Shown here: piece by piece, positions 1 through 13,937 of the stretch | Position numbering within the stretch: position 1 is the stretch's first letter | Layout: each line of letters opens with the position of its first letter | DNA from: Pseudomonas sp. MIACH | Lineage (GTDB): Bacteria > Pseudomonadota > Gammaproteobacteria > Pseudomonadales > Pseudomonadaceae | Assembly (NCBI RefSeq): GCF_001269925.1 | Contig: NZ_LHVO01000012.1 | Location: 62,001-126,000 of the forward strand | Length of the DNA stretch: 64,000 nucleotides | Direction: 5' to 3' | Translations under genes and position numbers: made by a program | Notes under the pieces: model-generated | Told to the model about the DNA's origin: nothing | The model's database searches: none | Seen by the model: only the letters and a program-made list of their open reading frames with translations

Positions 1-1079
<1,079 letters not shown>

Positions 1080-1117
1080 TTACGCGTAACGGCTTGAAAA
1101 TAGCCTGTTGGTGCGAC

Positions 1118-1741
1118 TTATTCGTTGCGCATCAACGGGTAAAGCTCTTTGAGCAATTTGCGTCGGCTGATCACCAACTGCCAACGATGGCCGCCCAATT
1201 GTCGCCACAACCGTGCCGAACGAATACCGGCGAGCAGCAGTGCGCGGATTTTCGAGGCGTTGTTCGGTTGCTGCAGGTTGCGCATGTCGCCGTGCACCTG
1301 GATGCGCTGGCGCAAGGTGCTCAGGGTGTCCTGGTACAGCGCACCACAGGCGGCGATCACGTTTTCGTGGGCCGGGCCGAAGTGTTCTACCTGGGACTGG
1401 ATCTGTGGCAGGCGTTTGCCGATGGTTTCCAGCATGTCTTCGCGCTTGGCCAGTTGACGCTCGAGGCCAAGCATCGACAGGGCGTAGCGCAGCGGCTCGC
1501 GCTGCAGGGTGCTGGGGTCGCGCTCCAGGGCGCCGATCAGGGCGCGATAACCTTCACGCAGTGCGAGGTCGTCGCCGCCGTAGACTTCCAGGGTGTCCTT
1601 GGGGTCGCGGATCAGCAGGCTGCCGAGCATGCAGGTCAGGCCGGCTTCGGTGACCTGGCCGGTCTTGGCGATCTTGTCCACGAGCACGGCGGAGAGAAAT
1701 ACCCCGCCGAGTGCCGTCAATTGCTCCTGGGTCGGGCTCAT
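1118..1741 (-). CDS. hflD: HflD family high-frequency lysogenization protein
   Basis: This 207-residue all-helical protein matches HflD, which in E. coli associates peripherally with the inner membrane and lowers phage lambda CII activity; its housekeeping role is unclear. It starts [20 protein letters not shown] and has the family's length and its central run [20 protein letters not shown]. Its ATG overlaps the mnmA stop as ATGA (1738-1741), so the two are probably translationally coupled. The position between mnmA and purB is the conserved one. Identification rests on sequence resemblance and synteny. Confidence 0.9.
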   Translation of the reverse strand: MSPTQEQLTALGGVFLSAVLVDKIAKTGQVTEAGLTCMLGSLLIRDPKDTLEVYGGDDLALREGYRALIGALERDPSTLQREPLRYALSMLGLERQLAKREDMLETIGKRLPQIQSQVEHFGPAHENVIAACGALYQDTLSTLRQRIQVHGDMRNLQQPNNASKIRALLLAGIRSARLWRQLGGHRWQLVISRRKLLKELYPLMRNE

Positions 1742-2862
1742 GCCGGGTTGCTCCAGGCTTCGGCGACTTCAATCACGCCGCCGCCCAGGCAGATTTCGCC
1801 GTCATAGAACACCACGGACTGGCCAGGAGTGACCGCGCGTTGCGGGTCATCAAAGGTGGCGCGGTAGCCCGTCGCGGTTTTTTCCAGGGTGCAGGGCTGG
1901 TCGCTCTGGCGATAGCGCACCTTGGCCGTCAGGCGGCGCGGGGTGCTCAGGTCGATCGGGTTGACCCAATAGATCTCCGAGGCCAGCAGCGCGCCGGAGA
2001 ACAGCAGCGGGTGTTCATTGCCCTGGCCGACGATCAGCACGTTGTGTTCCAGGTCCTTGACCAGCACGTACCACGGCTCTTCGCCAGCGTCCTTCAGGCC
2101 GCCGATGCCCAGGCCCTGGCGCTGACCGATGGTGTGGTACATCAGGCCGTGGTGACGGCCGATCACTTCACCCTCGGTGGTCTTGATCTCACCCGGCTGC
2201 GCCGGCAGGTACTGCTTGAGGAAGTCGCTGAAGCGGCGCTCGCCGATAAAGCAGATCCCGGTGGAATCCTTCTTCTTTGCGGTCGCCAGGCCGTGTTGCT
2301 CGGCGATCCTGCGCACTTCGGGCTTTTCCAGCTCGCCCACCGGGAACAGGGTCTTGGCGATCTGTTCACCGCCGACGGCGTGCAGGAAGTAGCTCTGGTC
2401 CTTGTTCGGGTCCAGGCCCTTGAGCAGTTCGGTGCGGCCATCGATGTCGCGACGGCGCACGTAGTGGCCAGTGGCAATCAGGTCGGCGCCAAGGACCATG
2501 GCGTAGTCGAGGAACGCCTTGAACTTGATTTCGCGGTTGCACAGGATGTCCGGGTTCGGCGTGCGACCGGCCTTGTATTCGGCCAGGAAGTGCTCGAACA
2601 CGTTGTCCCAGTACTCGGCGGCGAAGTTGGCGGTGTGCAGCTTGATACCGATCTTGTCGCACACGGCCTGGGCGTCCGCCAGGTCGTCCATGGCGGTGCA
2701 ATATTCCGTTCCATCGTCTTCTTCCCAGTTCTTCATGAACAGGCCTTCCACCTCATAACCCTGCTCCATGAGCAGAACGGCGGAAACGGAAGAATCCACG
2801 CCGCCGGACATGCCGACGATGACGCGCTTCTTTTGTGTGTCAGAAGGGGCTGGATCACGCAT
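1738..2862 (-). CDS. mnmA: tRNA-specific 2-thiouridylase MnmA
   Basis: MnmA adenylates and thiolates U34 of the tRNAs for Lys, Glu and Gln, using persulfide sulfur delivered by the Tus relay. The 374-residue protein has the PP-loop SGGVDSS at residues 19-25, the first catalytic cysteine in [12 protein letters not shown] (Cys108) and the persulfide-carrying cysteine in [12 protein letters not shown] (Cys203). Length is normal. It lies between nudJ (59-base gap) and hflD (4-base overlap). The matching sulfur relay genes tusDCBE are in the same window at 24830-26184, and a second tRNA thiolase, ttcA, is at 29105. Confidence 0.97.
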   Translation of the reverse strand: MRDPAPSDTQKKRVIVGMSGGVDSSVSAVLLMEQGYEVEGLFMKNWEEDDGTEYCTAMDDLADAQAVCDKIGIKLHTANFAAEYWDNVFEHFLAEYKAGRTPNPDILCNREIKFKAFLDYAMVLGADLIATGHYVRRRDIDGRTELLKGLDPNKDQSYFLHAVGGEQIAKTLFPVGELEKPEVRRIAEQHGLATAKKKDSTGICFIGERRFSDFLKQYLPAQPGEIKTTEGEVIGRHHGLMYHTIGQRQGLGIGGLKDAGEEPWYVLVKDLEHNVLIVGQGNEHPLLFSGALLASEIYWVNPIDLSTPRRLTAKVRYRQSDQPCTLEKTATGYRATFDDPQRAVTPGQSVVFYDGEICLGGGVIEVAEAWSNPA

Positions 2863-2921
2863 AGGGTTTCAACGGGTGTCTTGAAAAAGGACGCGATTCT
2901 AGCAGGCCTGGGCCCGCAAGG

Positions 2922-3368
2922 CTAAAGAGAAGGGCGGATCAATTCCAGACTGTGACGCTGGCCGGCCAGATAATCATCGATACAGCGGATGATCAGCTCG
3001 CTGCGCCAGTCGTCGCGCACGGCCATCAGCTCGTCACGGCTCAGCCAGCGGGCGCGCACGATGCCTTCGTCAAGCTGATAGTCCGGGTGGTGTTTCAAGG
3101 CCTTGGCGGTGAAGCATACCCGTTGGTAGGTCACGCCGTTGCTGGGGGCGGTGTACAGGTAGATGCCGACGATGCCCGTAGCTTCCACGTCCCAGCCGGT
3201 TTCCTCGAGGGTTTCGCGCACGGCGGCCTCGGTCAGGGTTTCATGTGGGTCGAGGTGGCCGGCGGGCTGATTGAGCACGGCGCGGCCGCCCTTGAGTTCT
3301 TCGACCATCAGGAACTTGCCGTTGTCTTCGACGATGGTGGCGACGGTGATGTGGGGTTGCCAGGTCAT
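2922..3368 (-). CDS. nudJ: NUDIX hydrolase, NudJ-like phosphatase
   Basis: A 148-residue NUDIX protein. E. coli NudJ hydrolyses nucleoside tri- and diphosphates and the thiamine precursor HMP-PP. The Nudix box spans residues 37-59 (GHLDPHETLTEAAVRETLEE, then TGW) with all metal-binding glutamates. The start at 3368 (MTWQPHITVA) is preferred because NudJ proteins begin with a similar PHVTVA strand; an upstream in-frame start would add 26 proline-rich residues read through a poly-G tract. It is the first gene of the conserved nudJ-mnmA-hflD-purB row. Substrate preference cannot be read from the sequence. Confidence 0.88.
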   Translation of the reverse strand: MTWQPHITVATIVEDNGKFLMVEELKGGRAVLNQPAGHLDPHETLTEAAVRETLEETGWDVEATGIVGIYLYTAPSNGVTYQRVCFTAKALKHHPDYQLDEGIVRARWLSRDELMAVRDDWRSELIIRCIDDYLAGQRHSLELIRPSL

Positions 3369-3421
3369 GGGATGCCTCTCGATTCTGAATGCAGCGCAGT
3401 CTTGGAGCAGGATTACAGTCA

Positions 3422-3446
3422 GTGCGGGAGGGGGGGGGGCTCCCAC
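3422..3446. repeat. Poly-G(10) tract inside a REP-like hairpin
   Basis: Between the divergent nudJ and eamA genes, GTGCGGGAG and CTCCCAC form imperfect arms around an uninterrupted run of ten G (3430-3439). It resembles a degenerate REP of the type seen at 12750 and 27580. Such a homopolymer is prone to slippage and to sequencing error, so its length should be treated with caution. Confidence 0.6.
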
Positions 3447-3555
3447 AAGGATGATGCATAAGCAATCTGCATGATGCGCCTGACATTTTATGATTTTACC
3501 GATTTCAGCGCCTGGCGCAGCTTATCTCTCCAGAGCCCTCAGTTTGGAGAGTGTC

Positions 3556-4452
3556 ATGAACCCGATTGCCGATAGAAGCTACGAAGTGCGCCTTACATCG
3601 CCACTGCCCATTGCCTTCATCCTGCTGTGGAGTTCCGGCTACATCGGCGGTGCGTTCGGTGTGCGTTATGGCGAGCCCTTCACCATGACGTTCTATCGGT
3701 TTGCCCTGGCTGCCCTGGTGTTCCTGGGCGTTGCACTCGCCATCAAGGCGCAATGGCCTAAACGACTTGCCCCCTACCTCCATGCTGCGACAGTGGGGCT
3801 GCTGTTGCAGGCCCTGCAGTTCGGCGGCCTTTACACCGGCATCAGCCAAGGCGTTCCCGCAGGGCAGGCGGCATTGATCGTCGGGCTGATGCCGGTGTTC
3901 GTGGTGATCGGTGCCTATTTCTGCCTGGGTGAACAATTGAGCTGGCGCGACCTGCCGGGTTCGATCCTGGGTGTTGGCGGCGTGGCCATCGTCGTGGCCA
4001 GCAGCTTTTTTGGCTCCGAGGCGTCAGTGGGTGGTTACGGCGCGGTGGGCTTGGCGCTATTGGGTATCACGCTTGGCACGCTCTACCAGAAGCGCTTTCT
4101 TGGCGGGGTGAATCTATGGGTGGGGTGTTTCATTCAGATGGTCGCAGCGTCGTTGGTCATGTTGCTGCTGGCATACACCACCGAAACCATGCAGGTCACC
4201 GAGTGGGTTCCATTCGCAGCGTCGGTGGCCTGGATCACGCTGATGAACTCCGTGGGTGCGCTGACGCTGCTGTATTTGATGATTCGACGCGGGGAGGCGA
4301 GTAGGGCGACGAACTTGTTTCATGTTATTCCGGCTGTCACGCAGATCATGGCGTCGTTGGTGATGAGTGAGGTGCCGAGTGGGGTGGCGATTGTAGGGTT
4401 TGTTGTTTCAGGGGCAGGGGTTTATTGGATGAATCATGTGCGCGCCAAGTAG
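3556..4452 (+). CDS. EamA/DMT-superfamily inner-membrane exporter
   Basis: A 298-residue protein with about ten hydrophobic segments in two halves, as in drug/metabolite transporters with two EamA domains. The N-terminal motif LLWSSGYIGGAFGVRYGEP and the C-terminal half beginning about residue 150 (GAVGLALLGITLGTLYQKR) are typical. Members export amino acids, purines or other small metabolites; the substrate cannot be inferred. The start at 3556 has GGAG seven bases upstream; a longer reading from 3490 lacks such a site. A LysR gene follows 72 bases downstream on the same strand and may regulate it. Confidence 0.88.
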   Translation: MNPIADRSYEVRLTSPLPIAFILLWSSGYIGGAFGVRYGEPFTMTFYRFALAALVFLGVALAIKAQWPKRLAPYLHAATVGLLLQALQFGGLYTGISQGVPAGQAALIVGLMPVFVVIGAYFCLGEQLSWRDLPGSILGVGGVAIVVASSFFGSEASVGGYGAVGLALLGITLGTLYQKRFLGGVNLWVGCFIQMVAASLVMLLLAYTTETMQVTEWVPFAASVAWITLMNSVGALTLLYLMIRRGEASRATNLFHVIPAVTQIMASLVMSEVPSGVAIVGFVVSGAGVYWMNHVRAK

Positions 4453-4524
4453 GTAGTCTTGACAGGTATAGCGGGCGCCTTGCACTAATGGCGGGGAATA
4501 ATTACTCACTCGCATGGGTGTGTC

Positions 4525-5397
4525 ATGAGAGTCAATCTTGATATTCAGTCGCTGCGCAGTTTTCTCAAGGTCGCAGAACTGGGCAGTTTCACCCGCGCCG
4601 CGCAGGCGTTGAGCCTGACTCAGCCGGCAATCAGTCAGCAGATTCGGCGACTTGAGGATTTGCTGGGTGTCGATCTTTTTGCCCGCGACAACCGTCAGGT
4701 GCTGCTCACCCTTGAAGGGGAGCGCCTGACCGGCTATGCCCAGCAGATGGTCAGCGTCAATGACAAGGTGGGGAGTCTGTTTGATGCCAGTCGCACTCAA
4801 GAGTCGGTGACGCTGGGTATTCCCGAATATTTCAGCGAGGAAATCCTGCAGCGCATTATTCCGGCTGTGGCGCTGGAATTACCCTCGGTGCGCATTGTGG
4901 TCAAGGTAGCGCGCTCTATGCTGCTCGCGGAGGCGTTCAGTGAAGGGCGAATCGATATTGGCCTGATGATTGATGAGTTGCCAAAAGTCGCTGGCGTGCC
5001 CTTACATGCACTTTCGTTGATGTGGCTGGGTGGCGAGTGTGCGGCAGCTCCCATGGAAGGGCAGGAAGTTTCGCTGGCCCTGTTCAAGGCGCCCTGTGTG
5101 TTCAGGAGCCTGGCGATTCGGCGTTTGGAGGAAAGTGGCATCAGCTGGCGCTGCGTGTATGAGTCTGAAGACTTGATGTCGCTGCGTTCAGCGGTCCAGG
5201 CGGGAGTCGGTGTGACGCTTTTGCCCTGGTTTGCCCAGGTGCCGGGCTTGAAAAACGTCGAAGCGCTCGCGCATTTGCCTGCGCTGCCGGGGTTTGGGGT
5301 CGAACTCAAGCAGAGGGCGGGCTGGGAGCCTTGGTACAAGCCGCAGTTGCTGGCGATTATCGAGGCCGCGTGGCGCGAGGAGTACGGGGTTGCATAA
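4525..5397 (+). CDS. LysR-family transcriptional regulator
   Basis: A 290-residue LysR regulator. The N-terminal winged helix-turn-helix occupies about residues 1-62, with the family core FTRAAQALSLTQPAISQQIR, and the rest is a periplasmic-binding-protein-like effector domain. Targets and ligand are unknown. It lies downstream of the EamA exporter and ends just before a bidirectional terminator. Many LysR genes diverge from their target; this one is co-directional with the exporter, so a regulatory link is only an inference. Confidence 0.92.
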   Translation: MRVNLDIQSLRSFLKVAELGSFTRAAQALSLTQPAISQQIRRLEDLLGVDLFARDNRQVLLTLEGERLTGYAQQMVSVNDKVGSLFDASRTQESVTLGIPEYFSEEILQRIIPAVALELPSVRIVVKVARSMLLAEAFSEGRIDIGLMIDELPKVAGVPLHALSLMWLGGECAAAPMEGQEVSLALFKAPCVFRSLAIRRLEESGISWRCVYESEDLMSLRSAVQAGVGVTLLPWFAQVPGLKNVEALAHLPALPGFGVELKQRAGWEPWYKPQLLAIIEAAWREEYGVA

Positions 5398-5407
5398 GCC
5401 CTGAAAA

Positions 5408-5438
5408 CACAAACCCCGGCACTTGGCCGGGGTTTGTG
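5408..5438. terminator. Bidirectional rho-independent terminator
   Basis: A 13-base-pair perfect stem, CACAAACCCCGGC and GCCGGGGTTTGTG, with loop ACTTG, between the convergent lysR and idh genes. The A/T-rich flanks of the stem supply a short U-tract in either direction. Confidence 0.85.
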
Positions 5439-5454
5439 ATGCATCCTTACAACC

Positions 5455-8173
<2,719 letters not shown>

Positions 8174-9430
8174 ATGGGATACAAGAAGATTCAGGTTCCG
8201 GCAGTCGGCGACAAAATCACCGTCAATGCAGACCATTCTCTCAATGTTCCTGACCAACCGATCATCCCTTATATCGAAGGTGACGGTATTGGCGTCGACA
8301 TCAGCCCGGTGATGATCAAGGTGGTCGACGCCGCTGTTGAAAAGGCCTACGGCGGCAAGCGCAAAATCTCGTGGATGGAGGTTTATGCCGGTGAGAAAGC
8401 GACTCAAGTCTACGACCAGGACACCTGGCTGCCCCAGGAAACCCTGGATGCGGTCAAGGATTACGTGGTGTCCATCAAGGGCCCGCTGACCACCCCGGTC
8501 GGTGGCGGCATTCGTTCGTTGAACGTGGCCCTGCGCCAACAACTCGATCTTTATGTATGCCTGCGCCCGGTGCGCTGGTTTGAAGGTGTGCCCAGCCCGG
8601 TCAAGAAACCAGGTGACGTGGACATGACCATCTTCCGTGAGAACTCCGAAGATATTTACGCCGGGATCGAGTGGAAGGCCGGCTCGCCGGAAGCGACAAA
8701 GATCATCAAGTTCCTCAAGGAGGAAATGGGCGTCACCAAGATCCGTTTCGACCAGGATTGCGGCATTGGTATCAAGCCGGTATCGCTGGAGGGCACCAAG
8801 CGCCTGGCGCGCAAGGCCCTGCAATATGTAGTGGATAACGACCGCGACTCGCTGACCATCGTGCACAAAGGCAACATCATGAAATTCACCGAAGGCGCCT
8901 TCAAGGAATGGGCCTACGAAGTGGCGGCTGAAGAATTCGGTGCGACCCTGCTGGATGGCGGTCCGTGGATGCAGTTCAAGAACCCCAAGACCGGCAAGAA
9001 TGTGGTGGTCAAGGATGCCATCGCCGATGCCATGCTCCAGCAGATCCTGCTGCGTCCGGCTGAGTATGACGTGATCGCGACCCTTAACCTGAACGGCGAC
9101 TACCTGTCCGACGCCCTGGCGGCAGAGGTGGGCGGTATCGGGATTGCGCCGGGTGCCAACCTGTCCGACACGGTGGCCATGTTCGAGGCCACCCACGGTA
9201 CCGCGCCCAAGTACGCGGGCAAGGATCAGGTCAATCCGGGGTCATTGATTCTGTCGGCAGAAATGATGCTGCGTCATATGGGCTGGACCGAAGCGGCCGA
9301 CCTGATCATCAAGGGTACCAACGGGGCTATCTCGGCCAAGACCGTGACCTATGACTTCGAGCGTTTGATGGAAGGGGCGAAGCTGGTGTCGTCGTCTGGT
9401 TTTGGCGATGCATTGATTTCGCATATGTAA
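8174..9430 (+). CDS. icd: Dimeric NADP-dependent isocitrate dehydrogenase
   Basis: A 418-residue isocitrate dehydrogenase of the E. coli Icd type. The substrate loop [12 protein letters not shown] contains Ser115, equivalent to the serine phosphorylated by AceK to divert isocitrate into the glyoxylate shunt. The nucleotide region includes [20 protein letters not shown] near the C terminus. The start at 8174 ([10 protein letters not shown]) is chosen because GGAG lies six bases upstream; the upstream ATG at 8162 overlaps that site. It diverges from the monomeric isozyme idh and is followed by a strong terminator. Confidence 0.97.
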   Translation: MGYKKIQVPAVGDKITVNADHSLNVPDQPIIPYIEGDGIGVDISPVMIKVVDAAVEKAYGGKRKISWMEVYAGEKATQVYDQDTWLPQETLDAVKDYVVSIKGPLTTPVGGGIRSLNVALRQQLDLYVCLRPVRWFEGVPSPVKKPGDVDMTIFRENSEDIYAGIEWKAGSPEATKIIKFLKEEMGVTKIRFDQDCGIGIKPVSLEGTKRLARKALQYVVDNDRDSLTIVHKGNIMKFTEGAFKEWAYEVAAEEFGATLLDGGPWMQFKNPKTGKNVVVKDAIADAMLQQILLRPAEYDVIATLNLNGDYLSDALAAEVGGIGIAPGANLSDTVAMFEATHGTAPKYAGKDQVNPGSLILSAEMMLRHMGWTEAADLIIKGTNGAISAKTVTYDFERLMEGAKLVSSSGFGDALISHM

Positions 9431-9442
9431 AAGAGCACGAAT

Positions 9443-9484
9443 AAAACGGCCACCTCAACTTGGATTGGGGTGGCCGTTTTTTTA
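9443..9484. terminator. Rho-independent terminator after icd
   Basis: Twelve-base arms AAAACGGCCACC and GGTGGCCGTTTT, followed by a run of T. It separates icd from the convergent cold-shock gene and could serve both. Confidence 0.9.
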
Positions 9485-9509
9485 TCGCACCTACACACCC
9501 TGTGGCGGA

Positions 9510-9776
9510 TCAGGCCAGTTGCTTCTTCTTGTGAGTGGGCAGCGCTGCGGTGTTTTCCAGTGTTTCAGCTTTAATGTTCACAGCATGCAGCCCTTTGGGT
9601 CCTTGAATGATTTCAAAGGTGACTGCTTGGCCCGCTTTCAGCGTTTTATACCCGTCCATGGTGATCGCTGAGTAGTGAGCAAAAAGGTCCTCGCTTTTAC
9701 CTTCTTCGAGAACAAAGCCATATCCTTTGGCGTTGTTGAACCACTTGACCTTGCCATTGATCTTGACGCCAGACAT
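9510..9776 (-). CDS. cspD: Cold-shock domain protein CspD
   Basis: An 88-residue single cold-shock domain protein with the nucleic-acid-binding motifs KGYGFV (RNP1) and DLFAHYSA (RNP2) and a short basic tail ending HKKKQLA. CspD-type proteins bind single-stranded nucleic acid; in E. coli CspD is made in stationary phase and inhibits replication. The start at 9776 ([10 protein letters not shown]) has GAGGG eight bases upstream; an ATG six bases earlier would sit too close to that site. Its position divergent from clpS and convergent with icd matches the order in other Pseudomonas. Confidence 0.92.
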   Translation of the reverse strand: MSGVKINGKVKWFNNAKGYGFVLEEGKSEDLFAHYSAITMDGYKTLKAGQAVTFEIIQGPKGLHAVNIKAETLENTAALPTHKKKQLA

Positions 9777-10001
9777 ACCCATTTCCCTCTGCACCAGACT
9801 CCATCACTGGAGTATCATCCAGTTTATCCGTCCTAACCCGAATAAATAAGGTTGACTGCGCGGACCTTTTTTACCCACTGTGGGTTCTATTGGTTGTAAC
9901 ACCGATTTGCCGATAGTCAAGGCGACCGGGTGGTCAGGAGTTGAAATTCTGACAGGTCGCCCCCACCACTGTATTTGAACCACTGACGAACCTTTCTTTC
10001 C

Positions 10002-10370
10002 ATGCATGCAATCAGCCAGATTCGACTAACATTCAATCAGGATCGACCGGATCACGAACACGATGACGACGGTTCTGCAGGCATTGCTGTTCAGGAGGCC
10101 AAGCCTGCTTTACAGGCGCCGCCGATGTACAAGGTGGTTTTGTTCAATGATGACTACACACCGATGGATTTCGTGGTCGAAGTACTCGAGGTGTTTTTTA
10201 ACCTGAACCGCGAGTTGGCGACCAAGGTAATGCTGGCCGTTCACACAGAAGGACGGGCAGTATGTGGAGTGTTTACCCGTGACATCGCCGAGACAAAGGC
10301 CATGCAGGTCAACCAGTACGCCAGGGAAAGCCAGCATCCGCTACTCTGTGAAATCGAGAAGGACGGTTAA
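10002..10370 (+). CDS. clpS: ATP-dependent Clp protease adaptor ClpS
   Basis: ClpS delivers substrates carrying N-degrons (Leu, Phe, Tyr or Trp at the N terminus) to ClpAP. The 122-residue protein has a disordered N-terminal extension and the core [20 protein letters not shown], which carries the residues of the N-degron pocket. It lies 29 bases upstream of clpA in the same direction. The tagging enzymes that create N-degrons, ate and aat, are encoded nearby at 13174-14618. Confidence 0.97.
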   Translation: MHAISQIRLTFNQDRPDHEHDDDGSAGIAVQEAKPALQAPPMYKVVLFNDDYTPMDFVVEVLEVFFNLNRELATKVMLAVHTEGRAVCGVFTRDIAETKAMQVNQYARESQHPLLCEIEKDG

Positions 10371-10399
10371 CGCCGACCACTTGGGTATGAGGTGAAGCT

Positions 10400-12670
10400 A
10401 TGTTAAACCGCGAGCTCGAAGTCACCCTCAATCTTGCCTTCAAGGAGGCTCGTTCGAAGCGTCATGAATTCATGACCGTCGAACACCTGCTGCTGGCACT
10501 TTTGGATAACGAAGCTGCCGCCACGGTTCTACGTGCGTGCGGCGCCAACCTCGACAAGCTCAAGCATGACCTGCAGGAGTTTATCGACTCCACCACGCCA
10601 CTGATCCCCGTGCATGACGAGGACCGCGAAACCCAGCCGACCCTGGGCTTCCAGCGGGTGTTGCAGCGTGCTGTTTTCCACGTACAGAGCTCCGGTAAGC
10701 GTGAAGTCACGGGCGCCAATGTGCTTGTGGCGATCTTCAGCGAACAGGAAAGCCAGGCAGTGTTCCTGCTCAAGCAGCAGAGCGTTGCCCGTATTGATGT
10801 CGTCAACTACATCGCCCACGGTATCTCCAAGGTGCCTGGGCACGGCGATCATTCCGAGGGTGAGCAGGATATGCAGGACGACGAGGGCGGTGAGTCTTCT
10901 TCTTCAAGCAACCCGCTGGATGCCTATGCCAGCAACCTCAATGAGCTGGCGCGCCAGGGGCGGATTGATCCGTTGGTGGGGCGTGAGCTTGAGGTCGAGC
11001 GCGTAGCGCAGATCCTCGCGCGTCGCCGCAAGAACAATCCGTTGCTGGTGGGTGAGGCGGGCGTGGGTAAGACCGCGATTGCTGAAGGCCTGGCCAAGCG
11101 CATTGTCGACAACCAGGTGCCGGACCTGCTGGCCAACAGTGTCGTCTACTCCCTTGACCTGGGCGCGTTGCTCGCTGGGACCAAGTACCGTGGCGATTTC
11201 GAGAAGCGCTTCAAGGCGCTGCTCGGCGAGCTGAAAAAACGCCCGCAGGCGATCCTGTTCATCGACGAGATCCACACCATCATTGGTGCCGGTGCGGCAT
11301 CCGGTGGGGTGATGGACGCCTCCAATCTGCTCAAGCCGCTGCTGTCGTCGGGTGATATCCGCTGCATCGGTTCGACCACCTTCCAGGAATTCCGTGGCAT
11401 CTTCGAGAAGGACCGTGCCTTGGCGCGTCGCTTCCAGAAGGTCGACGTCTCCGAGCCGTCGGTTGAAGACACTATCGGCATCCTGCGCGGGCTCAAGGGC
11501 CGGTTTGAAGCGCACCACGGCATCGAGTACACCGATGAAGCGTTGCGTGCGGCGGCTGAGCTGGCGTCGCGCTACATCAATGACCGGCACATGCCGGACA
11601 AGGCCATCGACGTGATCGACGAGGCGGGGGCCTACCAGCGCCTGCAGCCGGTCGAGAAGCGTGTGAAGCGCATCGACGTGCCTCAGGTCGAGGACATTGT
11701 CGCGAAGATCGCGCGCATTCCGCCAAAGCACGTCAACAGTTCCGACAAGGAGCTGCTGCGTAACCTGGAGCGCGACCTCAAGCTCACGGTGTTCGGCCAG
11801 GACGCGGCGATCGATGCGCTGTCCACCGCGATCAAGCTGTCGCGTGCGGGCCTCAAGTCGCCGGACAAGCCCGTCGGTTCGTTCCTGTTCGCTGGTCCTA
11901 CCGGTGTCGGCAAGACCGAGGCGGCACGGCAATTGGCCAAGGCCATGGGGATCGAGCTGGTGCGCTTCGACATGTCCGAATACATGGAGCGTCACACCGT
12001 GTCGCGCCTGATTGGTGCGCCTCCGGGCTATGTCGGTTTCGACCAGGGCGGCCTGTTGACCGAAGCGATTACCAAGCAGCCGCATTGCGTACTGCTGCTC
12101 GATGAAATCGAGAAGGCCCACCCGGAAGTCTTCAACCTGCTGCTGCAGGTGATGGACCACGGGACCCTGACCGACAACAACGGGCGCAAGGCGGACTTCC
12201 GCAATGTCATCGTGATCATGACCACCAACGCCGGTGCCGAGACAGCCGCGCGGGCTTCGATCGGCTTTACCCATCAGGATCACTCGTCTGATGCGATGGA
12301 AGTGATCAAGAAGAGCTTCACGCCGGAGTTCCGCAACCGTCTGGACACCATTATCCAGTTTGGTCGCCTCAGCCATGAGGTTATCAAGAGTGTGGTGGAC
12401 AAGTTCCTCACCGAGCTTCAGGCGCAGTTGGAAGACAAGCGCGTGCAGCTGGATGTCACGGAGGCGGCGCGCAGTTGGATCGCCGAAGGTGGCTACGATG
12501 CGGCAATGGGCGCTCGTCCAATGGCGCGTCTGATCCAGGACAAGATCAAGCGGCCGCTGGCCGAGGAGATCCTGTTTGGCGAGCTTTCCGACCATGGTGG
12601 CGTGGTGCATATCGACCTGAAGGATGGCGAGCTGACCTTCGAGTTCGAAACCACGGCTGAAATGGCCTGA
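10400..12670 (+). CDS. clpA: ATP-dependent Clp protease ATP-binding subunit ClpA
   Basis: The 756-residue AAA+ unfoldase that feeds ClpP. Residues 1-145 form the Clp N domain that docks ClpS. Two AAA+ modules follow: the first with Walker A GEAGVGKT near residue 217, the second with GPTGVGKT near residue 498 and Walker [12 protein letters not shown]. The IGF tripeptide in the second module (RASIGFTHQ) is the loop that binds ClpP. Length and domains are normal. It is preceded by clpS, and a terminator follows 18 bases after the stop. Confidence 0.98.
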   Translation: MLNRELEVTLNLAFKEARSKRHEFMTVEHLLLALLDNEAAATVLRACGANLDKLKHDLQEFIDSTTPLIPVHDEDRETQPTLGFQRVLQRAVFHVQSSGKREVTGANVLVAIFSEQESQAVFLLKQQSVARIDVVNYIAHGISKVPGHGDHSEGEQDMQDDEGGESSSSSNPLDAYASNLNELARQGRIDPLVGRELEVERVAQILARRRKNNPLLVGEAGVGKTAIAEGLAKRIVDNQVPDLLANSVVYSLDLGALLAGTKYRGDFEKRFKALLGELKKRPQAILFIDEIHTIIGAGAASGGVMDASNLLKPLLSSGDIRCIGSTTFQEFRGIFEKDRALARRFQKVDVSEPSVEDTIGILRGLKGRFEAHHGIEYTDEALRAAAELASRYINDRHMPDKAIDVIDEAGAYQRLQPVEKRVKRIDVPQVEDIVAKIARIPPKHVNSSDKELLRNLERDLKLTVFGQDAAIDALSTAIKLSRAGLKSPDKPVGSFLFAGPTGVGKTEAARQLAKAMGIELVRFDMSEYMERHTVSRLIGAPPGYVGFDQGGLLTEAITKQPHCVLLLDEIEKAHPEVFNLLLQVMDHGTLTDNNGRKADFRNVIVIMTTNAGAETAARASIGFTHQDHSSDAMEVIKKSFTPEFRNRLDTIIQFGRLSHEVIKSVVDKFLTELQAQLEDKRVQLDVTEAARSWIAEGGYDAAMGARPMARLIQDKIKRPLAEEILFGELSDHGGVVHIDLKDGELTFEFETTAEMA

Positions 12671-12687
12671 TCGTTCTGCAGCAACAC

Positions 12688-12713
12688 AAAAGGCGCCGAA
12701 AGGCGCCTTTTTG
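12688..12713 (+). terminator. Rho-independent terminator after clpA
   Basis: Stem AAAGGCGCC and GGCGCCTTT with a GAAA tetraloop, followed by T residues; it lies just after the clpA stop. Confidence 0.9.
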
Positions 12714-12749
12714 CTGTCTGAAATGCAATTTTTGGAGCAATGAAGATCC

Positions 12750-12782
12750 AGTGTGGGAGGGGGCTTGCCCCCTCCCGCATTG
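12750..12782. repeat. REP palindrome, GGGAGGGGGCTTGCCCCCTCCC type
   Basis: A single near-perfect palindrome, GTGGGAGGGGGCTTG then CCCCCTCCCGC, between the clpA terminator and the infA terminator. Related copies are at 27534-27606 and 32665-32692. This is an extragenic palindrome class typical of the P. fluorescens group. Confidence 0.8.
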
Positions 12783-12815
12783 GGTTTCAGGTGTCAGGTA
12801 AATCCGACCCACACA

Positions 12816-12842
12816 AAAACGCCCGGCATAACCGGGCGTTTT
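12816..12842 (-). terminator. Rho-independent terminator after infA
   Basis: Stem AAAACGCCCGG and CCGGGCGTTTT, 12 bases beyond the infA stop on the minus strand; the A-run on the plus strand becomes the U-tract. Confidence 0.88.
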
Positions 12843-12854
12843 GTATTGACTTGC

Positions 12855-13073
12855 TTAGCGAGCGCGGTAAGTGATGCGCCCTTTGCTCAAGTCATAGGGC
12901 GTCAGCTCGACGCGCACTTTGTCACCGGTAAGAATACGAATGTAGTTCTTGCGCATCTTGCCGGAGATATGCGCGGTTACGACGTGCCCATTTTCCAACT
13001 CCACACGAAACATGGTGTTGGGCAGGGTGTCGACGACAGTGCCTTCCATTTCGAAGCTGTCTTCTTTCGACAT
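12855..13073 (-). CDS. infA: Translation initiation factor IF-1
   Basis: The 72-residue IF-1, a single S1/OB-fold protein that occupies the A site of the 30S subunit during initiation. It begins [20 protein letters not shown] and ends [12 protein letters not shown], the standard full length. The start at 13073 is chosen to match the family; the reading frame is open for 22 further upstream residues with no family resemblance. It lies downstream of ate on the same strand, a conserved Pseudomonas arrangement, and has its own terminator. Confidence 0.98.
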
Positions 13074-13173
13074 GCAGTAAAGCCCTCGGTATCCAGTGAA
13101 TGGCCCGGTGCAACTGCGCCAGGCAAAAGCGGCGTGCATTGTGCCCGAAAAAGGGTGTTTAAGCCAAGGGGTT

Positions 13174-13881
13174 CTAGTTAAGCGTGACCCATCTTTGATT
13201 AATCAGCAGTTCTATGGGCCGATATTGGGTCTTGTAGTTCATCTTTTTGCAGTTCTTGATCCAGTATCCGAGGTACACCGCCTCCAGTTCCAGGCGCAGT
13301 GCTTCACCGATTTGCCAGAGGATCGCAAAGCGCCCAAGGCTGCGGCGCTCTTCGGCCGGCTCGTAGAAGGTGTAGACCGCCGACAGGCCGTTAGGCAGCA
13401 AATCGGTCACGGCGACGGCCACCAGGCGGCCGTCCGCGCGAAACTCGTAGAAACGCGAGAACGGCAGGTCGCGCACCAGAAAGGTGGAAAACTGGTCGCG
13501 GCTGGGAGGGAACATATCGCCGTCGGCGTGGCGTTGCTCGATATAGCGCTGGTACAGGTCGAAGTATTCTTCGGTAAATCGCGGCTTGGCAGCCGTCACC
13601 GTCAAGTCGGCGTTGCGCTTGAGGATGCGCTTCTGATTACGGTCCGGGAGAAACTGCGCCACAGGGATGCGTGCCGGCACGCAGGCATTGCAGTTCTGGC
13701 AGTGAGGCCGGTACAGATGATCGCCGCTGCGCCGAAAACCCATTTCCGAGAGATCGGCATACACGTGCACATCCATTGGCTGGCTGGGGTCGAGGAACAG
13801 CGTGGTGGCCTGCTCGTCGGGCAGATAGCTGCAAGAGTGGGGTTGAGTGGCATAGAACTTCAAACGCGCCAACTCGGTCAT
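13174..13881 (-). CDS. bpt: Aspartate/glutamate leucyltransferase (arginyl-tRNA-transferase family)
   Basis: This 235-residue enzyme belongs to the Ate1/Bpt family. Bacterial Bpt transfers leucine from Leu-tRNA to N-terminal Asp or Glu, converting them into ClpS-ClpAP degrons. The N-terminal part has the cysteine-rich motif [15 protein letters not shown] and the C-terminal part the GNAT-like fold typical of the family. The start at 13881 ([15 protein letters not shown]) matches homologues; the frame is open 23 codons further upstream. It sits between aat and infA in the same direction. It is often annotated ate; leucyl specificity is inferred from the bacterial family. Confidence 0.92.
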
Positions 13882-13937
13882 GATCAACCCTCGGGATAAG
13901 CTTTGGAATAAGTGTAAGCCAGGTGGGCGGATGTCGC

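Noticed and set aside
10904..12610. 568-codon open frame antisense to clpA
   Set aside because: Shadow of clpA, whose two AAA+ modules are complete.
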